From positions 1 to 23,397 of the IMG/VR virus record IMGVR_UViG_3300037225_000230: a stretch of DNA of 23,397 nucleotides; one strand, written 5' to 3'. This stretch comes from a virus. Shown piece by piece: positions 9,290 to 16,167 of the stretch. Position 1 is the stretch's first letter, and the number at the start of each line of letters is the position of its first letter. A program made the position numbers and the translations under genes. The notes below the pieces were generated by a model, which was not told where the DNA came from, did not search any database, and saw only the letters and a program-made list of their open reading frames with translations.

Positions 9290-10263
9290 TAAAACACGTC
9301 CCCTTGATCGGACTGGTAGTCAACATAATTAAGGTGCATGACCAAGCACGACAAAGCTGCCCCCGATTTGTTAAATTCTCCCAAATTGAATGGAACCAAC
9401 CCTAATCCGTTTTGGCTGCAAATATGATTCAATCTCTCTATCTTTGTCACCTCGGTCATATAGTTTTTGTCGCTTGCGCGTAGAGATGTAAGATCGGATG
9501 CAACTATTATATTAGCCCCCACTCTTACGCAATTACACGCCATCGCATAGGCTTCCGGTTTTGGTATGTCAATAACCTCAACCACCTTTTCCACCTCTTT
9601 CAGGTCAGCAGGTTGAAGTAGCTCCGTTGCAACCAAAGCCTTTTCCATGGTCAAAGGGAAAAAATTACAATCCCAATGATATTGTCTTTCGTCACTTATC
9701 AGGCACTTGACAATCTTGATGCCGAATTGCTTTTCCATCCACTCGTATGCCTCAATATCGCTCCGCATCCCATACCCGCCGACAAAAATATTGTCTCGCA
9801 CAAATTTCAAATCGGCTTCACCTTCAAAATGACAATCTGGTGGAGGAGCGATAACCGTGTACCCATCGCTCTCGAAGTACGCCTTGCCTACTTTCTCCTC
9901 TCCGCGTCGTGGCTCAGACGTGAAATTTGAAATGACAATAACATCGGCGGGCTCAATGTATAGCCCCATGTTCGCCACATAAATGAGGTCTTGTAGTTTT
10001 CCCGTGTGCGGGATTAGGTCAACACTGCCGGAGTTTGCGGCGATCCATTGGTAGAGTTCATTCCACTGCGCCCACGCCTTATCGTAGTCAACTTCGCGGT
10101 CTTCCGGGGCAATCTCCTGCATCCACACATTATTTGGATCATCCACGTTGAAGTTTTTCTTGTGTGGCTTAACCATGCAGAACGTAGGCCACCGGAGATC
10201 GGAAGGGGTCTCCGCCTCTCCGGTGGGAATTATCTTGTCAAAGCTATTTTTTACTCTTGCCAC
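9289..10263 (-). CDS. DDAH / arginine deiminase-like amidinohydrolase
   Basis: A 324-residue member of the guanidino-group-modifying superfamily (amidinotransferase/DDAH branch). Motifs in order: YVANMGLYI (95-103), NFTSEPRRGEE (113-123), FEGEADLKF (146-154, catalytic acid Glu147), GYGMRSDIEA (163-172), QYHWDCNFFPL (194-204, catalytic His196) and SGAALSCLVMHL (300-311, nucleophile Cys306). All three catalytic residues are present, so the enzyme should be active. Relatives hydrolyse methylarginine or arginine to citrulline, or transfer amidino groups; the substrate is unknown. No signal peptide. Start is a GTG with an AGGTG Shine-Dalgarno inside a hairpin. The stop and the next start overlap as TAATG, coupling it to the decarboxylase-like gene. 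Confidence 0.87.
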   Translation of the reverse strand: MARVKNSFDKIIPTGEAETPSDLRWPTFCMVKPHKKNFNVDDPNNVWMQEIAPEDREVDYDKAWAQWNELYQWIAANSGSVDLIPHTGKLQDLIYVANMGLYIEPADVIVISNFTSEPRRGEEKVGKAYFESDGYTVIAPPPDCHFEGEADLKFVRDNIFVGGYGMRSDIEAYEWMEKQFGIKIVKCLISDERQYHWDCNFFPLTMEKALVATELLQPADLKEVEKVVEVIDIPKPEAYAMACNCVRVGANIIVASDLTSLRASDKNYMTEVTKIERLNHICSQNGLGLVPFNLGEFNKSGAALSCLVMHLNYVDYQSDQGDVF

Positions 10264-10298
10264 AAGTACACCTGATTGTTAAGGTTGACGTGTACTTG
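10263..10298 (-). promoter_or_regulatory. Hairpin covering the ribosome binding site of the DDAH-like gene
   Basis: The whole 35-nt spacer between the tail-tube stop and the GTG start of the next gene forms a perfect 9-bp inverted repeat, CAAGTACAC and GTGTACTTG, with an 18-nt loop. The 3' arm includes the end of the AGGTG Shine-Dalgarno and reaches the first base of the start codon, so the folded mRNA would hide the ribosome binding site. No U tract follows, so it is not a terminator. Confidence 0.6.
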
Positions 10299-12125
10299 TT
10301 ACGACCTCGACCCGATAAGGATTTCAAATGCGCACTCATCCGGCAACGCGCTTTGTACAGGCCCGGCGCCGAGATTGTTCCCGTGTAGCCCCAGCACCTT
10401 CCCCAACTCGATGAACCCATTTGCATCAACGGGAGACGGGGAAGCTACTTGCCCGCGCGGGCATTCGATTGACAGGTTTGGGCTAAATAGCGCGCTCTGA
10501 ATCAGCACGTCGACTTCTTGCTGTGCAAGCACGTTCGCAATCACGTCTTCCTCTGTTTTTGTTTTCATCAACGGGTTAATCGTGAGCTTGGGCGCAGCTT
10601 CGGTGCGGCAATAATAGTCGTGGCCCGTGGAGTCTTTCTGGTTGGGCAGCGCCGCAATCTTGTTGCCAAAGGCCAGCGAGAACTTGCTGATATTCTCCTG
10701 AAGAACCGTTCCTGTCGTGGTAGTTCCGGCCGACGCGATTGTCGGGCACCCGCCGGCAATGACCTCGCAAACGTTGGCAATCATTTTCTCTGGGGTCGTG
10801 ATGTCTGGGCCAGTCAGCACGGGCCAAATTGAATCCGAGGAAAGAATCTCCGCGGTCCCGGTGAACTTTCCCTGATATTTTCCCTTAAACTTATACGCCT
10901 GTGTGGATTCTCCGTCCAGTGACCCATCGCCGAAGCATCCTGCGTACATCCACGCCATCGCCTTCGGTGATGCGCCAGTCTGTATGTCGACCTTCCACAG
11001 AGTCAAGGTAACATCGTCGCAAGCGGCCAGGGATTGGAAACCCACGCCGGTTGTGCCGTAGAAACGCACCGCATGACCCATGCCACGCATGAATTTATAC
11101 CACTGCGGCAGCAGCACAGCCGCCGTTGTGTCGGCACTCGTGGTAGAATAGGCCACGCCAGGGGCGACAACAAAGAGTGACGCGACGGCGCCGCCTGTTG
11201 TGATTGACGTCACCAACAGGTCGCCCCCCTGCGCCGGGGCAGCATCGTTGACCGTTACCAGGTCCCCAACCTTGTACCCGGTTCCGGCTTCCGCCGTGTG
11301 GGGAACGGCGGACAAAATCGAGCCGTTGCCGTCAATGGTAATATCCACACACAGGCCCGAGCCTTTGCAAATACTCACCGCGACCTTCTCGTCAAACCCG
11401 ACCTCGCCTTCTTGCGTGGTCATGATGGACTGGTCCTTGCGGTGGTCGCCGGTGGCGAACTGTGCAGACTCCTCGTCCGGGGTAATTTTAGGAGCGTTGG
11501 TAAGTGCCCGCATCCTGGTGTTGAAATGAAATGGCTGGAGTGACACAGGACAACCCGGCGTCAAGATTGACGCATACGGCATTACGTAGGAGTTGGCAAG
11601 CTGAGCAGCGAGCAAAACAGAATATCCGTACCCGGCAATGGCGGCCGTCTTGTAGCTTATTCCGGTGATGCTGATGCGCTCCGTTTTTGGCATATTGGAA
11701 ACTGTGGACAGGTCTTGTATCACAAACGTGTGCGGAAGTTCCCATGCGAATTGAGGCAGAAAAACTGTATATGCCGTACCTGCGGCATATCCGGTTCCAG
11801 CGTTTACAACAAGAAGAGATGCCACAACCCCGCCGGTTGTAATTGTTGACACCTGAAGTATTCCATTCCACGACAAGTGCAAAGTCCCGCACGAAACGAG
11901 AACGAGCTGGCCAGGGGCATATCCGGTCCCGCCGGAAACTATCGACACACCAGTTATCACCCCGCCCGTTTCCGACACCGTAAGGGTTAATCCGCTCGCG
12001 TGAGTAGAGGGGGGATAAATCCCCGACAAGTCAACGTACTGCGGGCTCGCTGGCACAACGCCTTTGGGAATAAGAACCTCTTCCACCGCCCCGACGAGAA
12101 CCGATTTGTTGGTCATGAACGACAT
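10299..12125 (-). CDS. Probable major tail (tube) protein with duplicated GxGY modules
   Basis: 608 residues from the ATG at 12125, chosen for the GGAGG site 7 nt upstream; the frame opens further upstream without one. Its place before tail assembly genes and after the terminator candidate suggests the tail-tube protein. It is much longer than usual (150-350 residues) because of inserted Gly/Thr/Val-rich beta modules: VSIVSGGTGYAPGQLVLVS, STITTGGVVASLLVVNAGTG, then a second set EAGTGYKVGDLVTV and TSITTGGAVASLFVVAPG. Thus one module pair is repeated about 215 residues later. The C-terminal third (TTPEKMIANVCEVIAG...) may hold the tube fold. A tail spike/fibre-like role cannot be excluded. Confidence 0.62.
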   Translation of the reverse strand: MSFMTNKSVLVGAVEEVLIPKGVVPASPQYVDLSGIYPPSTHASGLTLTVSETGGVITGVSIVSGGTGYAPGQLVLVSCGTLHLSWNGILQVSTITTGGVVASLLVVNAGTGYAAGTAYTVFLPQFAWELPHTFVIQDLSTVSNMPKTERISITGISYKTAAIAGYGYSVLLAAQLANSYVMPYASILTPGCPVSLQPFHFNTRMRALTNAPKITPDEESAQFATGDHRKDQSIMTTQEGEVGFDEKVAVSICKGSGLCVDITIDGNGSILSAVPHTAEAGTGYKVGDLVTVNDAAPAQGGDLLVTSITTGGAVASLFVVAPGVAYSTTSADTTAAVLLPQWYKFMRGMGHAVRFYGTTGVGFQSLAACDDVTLTLWKVDIQTGASPKAMAWMYAGCFGDGSLDGESTQAYKFKGKYQGKFTGTAEILSSDSIWPVLTGPDITTPEKMIANVCEVIAGGCPTIASAGTTTTGTVLQENISKFSLAFGNKIAALPNQKDSTGHDYYCRTEAAPKLTINPLMKTKTEEDVIANVLAQQEVDVLIQSALFSPNLSIECPRGQVASPSPVDANGFIELGKVLGLHGNNLGAGPVQSALPDECAFEILIGSRS

Positions 12126-12156
12126 TGGAACCCTCCGTTGAAAAAAGTATACATTG

Positions 12157-12942
12157 TTATGCTGATGCTCTTTGTAAAGGCTCTGCCCTGTCCTGGCAAT
12201 ACTTGACAATCCATTGTATTTTTATTTTTGACGGGCGTTGAATATCGTTTTGGTCTTGATTGAGAATCTGATGGCTCCGGTACAGAATCATGTCGCAAGA
12301 GTCGTTCACTGAGTCGCCCATGACTATTCCGCGCGCGTCGGGCTTTGGCCCGAAACACCGCTTAAGGTCGTCCATTATCATCCGCAGCAGACTACGGATT
12401 GTGAAGTTTGAACAGTTTGACCACGCCTGATCACCCTTCGCATACATGGTAAACAAAACGTCATTGGTGTACGCTTGGCAGTTGGGCGTGTTCGGAGAGT
12501 CAGTATTTGTCTCTGCCGGTGACTCGATGACTACGCGGGGATATCCCGGCACCGCCGCTTCGTCCGGTTCGTTTACAACCTTCCAGTCAAAATTGTATCC
12601 GGTCGCTTTGGTGATTCCCAGAATGCGGATTTTCATATTCAATTCAACATTGTCAAGTATTGAACAGGCCAGCGCAACCCAATTTGTAACAAGAACCGTA
12701 TCGTCGATGCTGTTTCTTATCGTGCAATTGTAAATGTCGCAATCGTTTCCCGTGGGGTCGCACGTCACCGCAGGGAACGACAAGGACGCAGAAACCGATC
12801 CCTGGATAGGGGTCAGGTACTTATTCCACTGATAATAAATTACCGCTGTCGGGTCCGTGTGTGTAGCAACAACAGAGAATGACGTCGCGGACCCAAGGGC
12901 GACCAACTGCGAAACCGGCTGCGATGTAATTGAAAGGCTCAT
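12157..12942 (-). CDS. Ig-like domain fused to a probable tail terminator
   Basis: 261 residues. Residues 5-90 look like an immunoglobulin-like domain: SITSQPVSQLVALGSATSFS, a core Trp39 in YYQWNK, and D69-x-Y71-x-C73 in the F-strand position with Cys61/68 nearby. Such domains are common on phage surfaces and bind sugars weakly. Residues 100-261 resemble tail-terminator (gpU-like) proteins in style: MKIRILGITKATGYNFDWKVVNEPDEAAVPGYPRV, then FTIRSLLRMIMDDLKRCFG, with a beta-alpha arrangement and position just before the tail-tube gene. An AAGGA Shine-Dalgarno stands 4 nt before the ATG. The terminator role is inferred; the Ig-like call is the better supported part. Confidence 0.65.
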   Translation of the reverse strand: MSLSITSQPVSQLVALGSATSFSVVATHTDPTAVIYYQWNKYLTPIQGSVSASLSFPAVTCDPTGNDCDIYNCTIRNSIDDTVLVTNWVALACSILDNVELNMKIRILGITKATGYNFDWKVVNEPDEAAVPGYPRVVIESPAETNTDSPNTPNCQAYTNDVLFTMYAKGDQAWSNCSNFTIRSLLRMIMDDLKRCFGPKPDARGIVMGDSVNDSCDMILYRSHQILNQDQNDIQRPSKIKIQWIVKYCQDRAEPLQRASA

Positions 12943-12948
12943 GCGTCC

Positions 12949-13065
12949 TTAAAAAAACGGGAAAATGTTTGTGGCTGTTATCCCGGTTTTCCATATACCC
13001 GAGAAAGCTCCGGTTTTTTCCCAACTATCATTCGCGGCAACCGTAGTTGCTATAAATGCTGGCAT
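12949..13065 (-). CDS. Small 38-residue protein
   Basis: An ATG at 13065 preceded by GGGGGG at about 6 nt opens a frame encoding MPAFIATTVAANDSWEKTGA and a further 18 residues, ending with TAA at 12951. The stop overlaps the TAAGGA Shine-Dalgarno of the next gene, and the frame fills the spacer between two tail genes with tight packing on the downstream side. There is no signal peptide or long hydrophobic segment. It is not recognised; a small virion component is possible. Confidence 0.55.
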   Translation of the reverse strand: MPAFIATTVAANDSWEKTGAFSGIWKTGITATNIFPFF

Positions 13066-13095
13066 TGCAAACCCCCCGTTAAGGTTGATTTATTA

Positions 13096-13689
13096 TTAGC
13101 AGCTTATGTCAAACCCATTGCTTACCGCTCGTGTGAAATTCTGCTGCATAGACGCAGTATTGAATGCTTCGTAGGTGATTTTCTTCTGCCAATCCATGCG
13201 CATGTCGTAGTAATCGCGTTTCTTGCCACGAAACTTATCCGCAACTCCGTCCACGCTGTCGTTTAACCCTATGTTGTCCGTGCAAAGTTGCTCATGCAAA
13301 TACGCAATTTGCCATTGTATAATTATGTAGTGCATGGGAATTACAGAGTTCAATTGCGACTCGTCAATTCCCTTTTGGTTTGCCAGGTCAATGAGCGCCT
13401 TCGCGGTGTTGTAATAATAGTTTTTGTGGGAGACCTGGATTGCCGCCCCGGTCGTGTTCGTGATTGTCAACTTTCCGACAGGCGCGGATGGATCGGTTGT
13501 GGCGATTTGATAAATGGACGTATCCGTCAACTGCATAGACTGGCCGATAGACAACGATATCAAGTTCGGGTCTGGCTTCTGCGTCAAAATGGTATCACCA
13601 AATTTTTTAATAACTTCATCAGTGAGATCGGTGAAATTTATGAGCCATCCGCTCCATCGCGGGAACATATTCACAGACGGATAATTCAT
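13096..13689 (-). CDS. Hypothetical structural protein, head-tail connector candidate
   Basis: 197 residues with no motif that I can assign with certainty. Helical N-terminus (TDLTDEVIKKFGDTIL), a central beta-rich insert (ISLSIGQSMQLTDTSIYQIA...VGKLTITNTTGAAIQVSH), then helices (YYYNTAKALIDLANQKGI; MHYIIIQWQIAYLHEQLC). Helices flanking a beta insert and the position between gp10-like and tail terminator genes suggest a head-tail adaptor, but this is inference. The C-terminal half has several aromatic residues and two Cys. Confidence 0.6.
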   Translation of the reverse strand: MNYPSVNMFPRWSGWLINFTDLTDEVIKKFGDTILTQKPDPNLISLSIGQSMQLTDTSIYQIATTDPSAPVGKLTITNTTGAAIQVSHKNYYYNTAKALIDLANQKGIDESQLNSVIPMHYIIIQWQIAYLHEQLCTDNIGLNDSVDGVADKFRGKKRDYYDMRMDWQKKITYEAFNTASMQQNFTRAVSNGFDISC

Positions 13690-13696
13690 TGTTTCC

Positions 13697-14119
13697 TCAC
13701 AAGGAGTTTATGGCTTCCGCAACAGCACGACCTATGCCGTTGATAATCTCGTGGCGCTGAATAGCAAGAGCCTGATATACAAACCTGTCGGGCTCCCATG
13801 ATCTTTGCCCCTCATGCACGTATGGTCCGTAATCAGCAACACCCGTGTCAAGGTAAACCCGTCCGCCATCGCCCGTCATTTCCACTTGCACGGATTTTTC
13901 CAGTTTGTGCGTATTCTTGTAATAGCACGCCTTTTTTCTTCCCCAAGCTGGCCGCAATCCCGACGTGCTTTGAAAACGATGCGCGACGCGGGCCACACGC
14001 TGCACGTCCGTCAACTGCTTCTTTGCCTCACGCATGACCGCGCGCTCGACCTTTTCGGGAAGCGCGTTAAGCACTGCCTCAAACTTTGTCAAGTCAATGG
14101 TGAGCGTATTTTCCGTCAT
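13697..14119 (-). CDS. HK97 gp10-like tail-completion / neck protein
   Basis: 140 residues. The middle segment VYLDTGVADYGPYVHEGQRSW (residues about 88-108) carries the Y-x-x-YVHEG pattern of the HK97 gp10 / DUF646 family. These proteins sit at the head-tail junction of siphoviruses. The N-terminal helix (EAVLNALPEKVERAVMREAKKQ) also fits. ATGA overlap with the gene before. In many phages this gene follows the head-tail connector; here the connector candidate comes after it. Confidence 0.75.
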   Translation of the reverse strand: MTENTLTIDLTKFEAVLNALPEKVERAVMREAKKQLTDVQRVARVAHRFQSTSGLRPAWGRKKACYYKNTHKLEKSVQVEMTGDGGRVYLDTGVADYGPYVHEGQRSWEPDRFVYQALAIQRHEIINGIGRAVAEAINSL

Positions 14120-14355
14120 TTTTCCACTACCGACACAGGCTGACTAGTTGCTTTTGCTATTCTGTCAATTTCTTCTTGTAACCTCGCAAACTCTTCGATC
14201 TTGTCAACAACAGAGGGTGCTTGATTTACGAATTCACGCAATTCAAGTAGAGCCGCCAAGGCTCCGTTAGTCTCGTTAAGTTTCTTTTTTAGAGCTACTT
14301 GTTGCTCTTGTAGAACTTGAATCCGTAAATCAAGCGTCCCTTCCGTTATCTGCAT
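14116..14355 (-). CDS. Small coiled-coil protein
   Basis: 79 residues from the ATG at 14355, one nucleotide after the preceding stop, with no clear Shine-Dalgarno; translation is probably coupled. An upstream start at 14406 would overlap the head fibre gene and is less likely. Almost the whole protein is a heptad-like charged helix (LRIQVLQEQQVALKKKLNET, then KIEEFARLQEEIDRIAK). The stop overlaps the next start as ATGA. The function is not recognised; a small virion or assembly protein is inferred from position only. Confidence 0.68.
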   Translation of the reverse strand: MQITEGTLDLRIQVLQEQQVALKKKLNETNGALAALLELREFVNQAPSVVDKIEEFARLQEEIDRIAKATSQPVSVVEK

Positions 14356-14356
14356 A

Positions 14357-14764
14357 CTAGGTGCACGCGCCCATGTTTTTGATGAGCGTTTCCAGCCTGT
14401 TGACATACGCGCCCAACAGGTTGATCTGCGCGTTGCACGACGTGATTGCGGTAGCCGCGTTCGAGTCCGTCACGCTGCCGACCGATATGGTGATCGGCGC
14501 CGTGAACGCTCCAATCACCGGGACGCCCACGGCGGTTTGGGCCGCGTTGTAAAACCTCGTGACCGCCGCAGATATGTTAGTCTCAATCGGGTAGTCTGTG
14601 GGGTCCAGATACGCGAGCGAGCCCCACGCCGTGGCACCGTCACCGTATTTGATCTTGCCCGTGTCGGACTCGTGCCCCACTACTGCGAGGGGCAGGATGG
14701 GATTTGAAGATGTCCAGTGTGCCGCGGTGTCGGTTCTGTTTTCGATGTCTTTCGTAACTGCCAT
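14357..14764 (-). CDS. Putative head fibre / decoration protein
   Basis: 135 residues from the ATG at 14764 (AAAGGAA upstream; an in-frame TTG lies 6 nt earlier). The N-terminal half carries RTDTAAHWTSSNPILPL followed by ESDTGKIKYGDGATAWGSLAYL. This GDGxTxW motif is typical of the N-terminal anchoring domain of phage head fibres and tail fibres, where it forms a small beta domain. The C-terminal half is Ala/Val/Thr-rich with a terminal helix. Its place directly after the capsid gene suggests that it decorates the head rather than the tail. It contains only the anchoring type of domain and no obvious receptor-binding part. Confidence 0.68.
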   Translation of the reverse strand: MAVTKDIENRTDTAAHWTSSNPILPLAVVGHESDTGKIKYGDGATAWGSLAYLDPTDYPIETNISAAVTRFYNAAQTAVGVPVIGAFTAPITISVGSVTDSNAATAITSCNAQINLLGAYVNRLETLIKNMGACT

Positions 14765-14789
14765 TTTCAATTCCTTTGCAAAAGGTGAA

Positions 14790-14810
14790 GGCGGGGAATT
14801 TCACCCCGCC
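14790..14810 (-). terminator. GC-rich hairpin after the capsid gene (partial terminator or 3' stabiliser)
   Basis: A perfect 7-bp stem GGCGGGG/CCCCGCC with a 7-nt loop. It is followed on the minus strand by TTCACCTTTT, a poor U tract, so termination is likely incomplete. Such a site after the most highly expressed gene could reduce transcription of the tail genes or protect the capsid mRNA 3' end. Confidence 0.55.
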
Positions 14811-14813
14811 AAA

Positions 14814-14829
14814 TGTTTCACGTGAAACT
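14814..14829. promoter_or_regulatory. parS-like: parS-like palindrome at the end of the capsid gene
   Basis: The sequence TGTTTCACGTGAAACT contains the perfect 14-bp palindrome GTTTCACGTGAAAC and matches 15 of 16 positions of the chromosomal ParB-binding site (TGTTNCACGTGAAACA). It overlaps the capsid stop codon and lies 3 nt from a GC-rich hairpin. ParB proteins of most bacterial phyla recognise this site. No parA or parB gene is present in the window, so host ParB would be the expected ligand. Binding is inferred. Confidence 0.6.
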
Positions 14830-16057
14830 AGCCAAGAACGACGAAAAGATTCTGCGGGTTCGGTACGCCAACACCCCAAGCAAGGCCGACCTCGACGACG
14901 ATCTGCCGATGTTCGGACCAGGCGCAGAGCTGGTAAATCAGGCCCGTGCGCGTGTCAGGGAGTAGCCGGTTCTCCACAAGCGTTCCCACTGCTCCGGTGA
15001 TGCCGGCGCCCGTGCCGCCGATGCCCGTGGGCAGTTGCGGCTGACGCGCGATAAGATGCACAGAGTTGCGCTGGAATGCGAAGTTCTGGATGAACGGGTT
15101 ACCCGCGCCGCTCTTGCCGGTTGCGACAATCGTGTCACCGTTGCCCCACGCTACGAGCGGGCCAGGAGCGGCCAGTGTAAGCGTATTAGCATCAGGCACA
15201 GCTATAACAACGTACTGCCGGGTCGCGTCGGCCGTGCTGTTGACGATGAGGTCGCCCGCCCCGTAGCCCGCTGAGCTCGCCACGGAGATGTTAACCGAAA
15301 CGCGGGACTTCCCGCCGGTCGGCAATGCGTATGCCGCCGAGGTCGTGGTGCTGGACCCACCGGTTGTGTGCTTCGACATGATATTCGAGGAGCTGCCGAC
15401 GTTGAAAATTTCGATTTTTCCGATGGCGCCGGTGCGGAGCTGCCTGTCAGATCCCGCTTCGTTCGCCCGGAACAAGTTCGGGACTTTGAGCAGTGCGCCT
15501 GTTGCAAGGCCACCCAGGATCATGTGGACATCACTGGTGGGGCAACCATTGTCGATCATGGCCGCCGTGACGTCACCGAACATGTCCATTCCGGAAGTGG
15601 TTGTTCCGTTGAACGCGAAAGGCGTAGTCCCCGCGGTTCCAATGGCCCGGCACGCGCTGTTGTTCATGGCGGTAATGACCGATGCGGAAACAGCGTTGCG
15701 GATAGCGCGAAGGCATTCCTTGATGTCGTCCAGGTACTTCATGCTGATTCCACCGAGCGCGAGCTGCCTCTGCTCTTCGCCGGTGTACTTGAATGCGGCC
15801 GCTTGGATGTTGTTGATTGACATCGTACCCGTACCAGGCGTTTCCCCGTTGATATCCAGCGGAAGCGCCTGTGATGCGATTGTGTACGTGGATTTCGGCA
15901 ACGATATCGGATAGGTGATTGTCTGATTCATTGCCGCCTGTTCGAGGCTCTGGTTCATGTAGACGGCATCAATTTCGTCCGTCCACTCGTTGTTTACATC
16001 AACCAGTGCTTTGAAAAAGGTAGGCATGAGGGAGGTGATGATATTGGAAGTAGTCAT
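14828..16057 (-). CDS. Major capsid protein (P22 coat-like)
   Basis: 409 residues from the ATG at 16057, which has AAGGA about 8 nt upstream; an upstream in-frame start lacks one. The N-terminal MTTSNIITSLMPTFFKALVDV, the body, and the C-terminal FAFQRNSVHLIARQPQ segment resemble P22 gp5-family coat proteins, which assemble the shell without a separate protease. Between about residues 250 and 330 there is a Gly/Ser/Thr-rich beta insertion (SSAGYGAGDLIVN) that resembles the repeat module found in the tail proteins of this phage, and probably projects from the capsid surface. Gene order (portal, Mu F, scaffold, this, head fibre) supports the role. The stop codon overlaps a parS-like palindrome. 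Confidence 0.88.
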   Translation of the reverse strand: MTTSNIITSLMPTFFKALVDVNNEWTDEIDAVYMNQSLEQAAMNQTITYPISLPKSTYTIASQALPLDINGETPGTGTMSINNIQAAAFKYTGEEQRQLALGGISMKYLDDIKECLRAIRNAVSASVITAMNNSACRAIGTAGTTPFAFNGTTTSGMDMFGDVTAAMIDNGCPTSDVHMILGGLATGALLKVPNLFRANEAGSDRQLRTGAIGKIEIFNVGSSSNIMSKHTTGGSSTTTSAAYALPTGGKSRVSVNISVASSAGYGAGDLIVNSTADATRQYVVIAVPDANTLTLAAPGPLVAWGNGDTIVATGKSGAGNPFIQNFAFQRNSVHLIARQPQLPTGIGGTGAGITGAVGTLVENRLLPDTRTGLIYQLCAWSEHRQIVVEVGLAWGVGVPNPQNLFVVLG

Positions 16058-16104
16058 TTGTCGTTCCTTTTCTGATTGTTGAAAGTTCGTTTTTGAAACA
16101 CACA

Positions 16105-16157
16105 ACGTACTCTAAAAAACGACGTACTTCCAAAAACTTACTCAGGAACAACGTACT
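16105..16157 (-). repeat. Three AGTACGT repeats between scaffold and capsid genes
   Basis: The spacer of about 110 nt between the scaffold stop and capsid start holds three copies of AGTACGT on the minus strand (at 16151-16157, 16122-16128 and 16105-16111); the first two extend to GGAAGTACGTYGTT. A fourth copy lies between the Shine-Dalgarno and start codon of the scaffold gene (16965-16971). No promoter or small gene is evident in the spacer. The function is unknown. Confidence 0.5.
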
Positions 16158-16167
16158 TCCGATGGAC

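Noticed and set aside
12126-12209. N-terminal extension of the tail-tube protein
   Set aside because: It overlaps the preceding gene and would contain the GGAGG site that serves the ATG at 12125.
12821-13024. 67-codon minus-strand frame across the tail-terminator start
   Set aside because: It overlaps the start of the Ig-fused gene out of frame and lacks a ribosome binding site; the 38-residue frame in the same spacer fits better.
15288-15914. Plus-strand open frame of 208 codons opposite the capsid gene
   Set aside because: It is fully antisense to a well supported capsid gene, has no homology that I can see, and the whole module runs on the minus strand.
16058-16105. N-terminal extension of the major capsid protein
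   Set aside because: No ribosome binding site before it, while AAGGA stands before the ATG at 16057; family proteins begin like MTTSNI.
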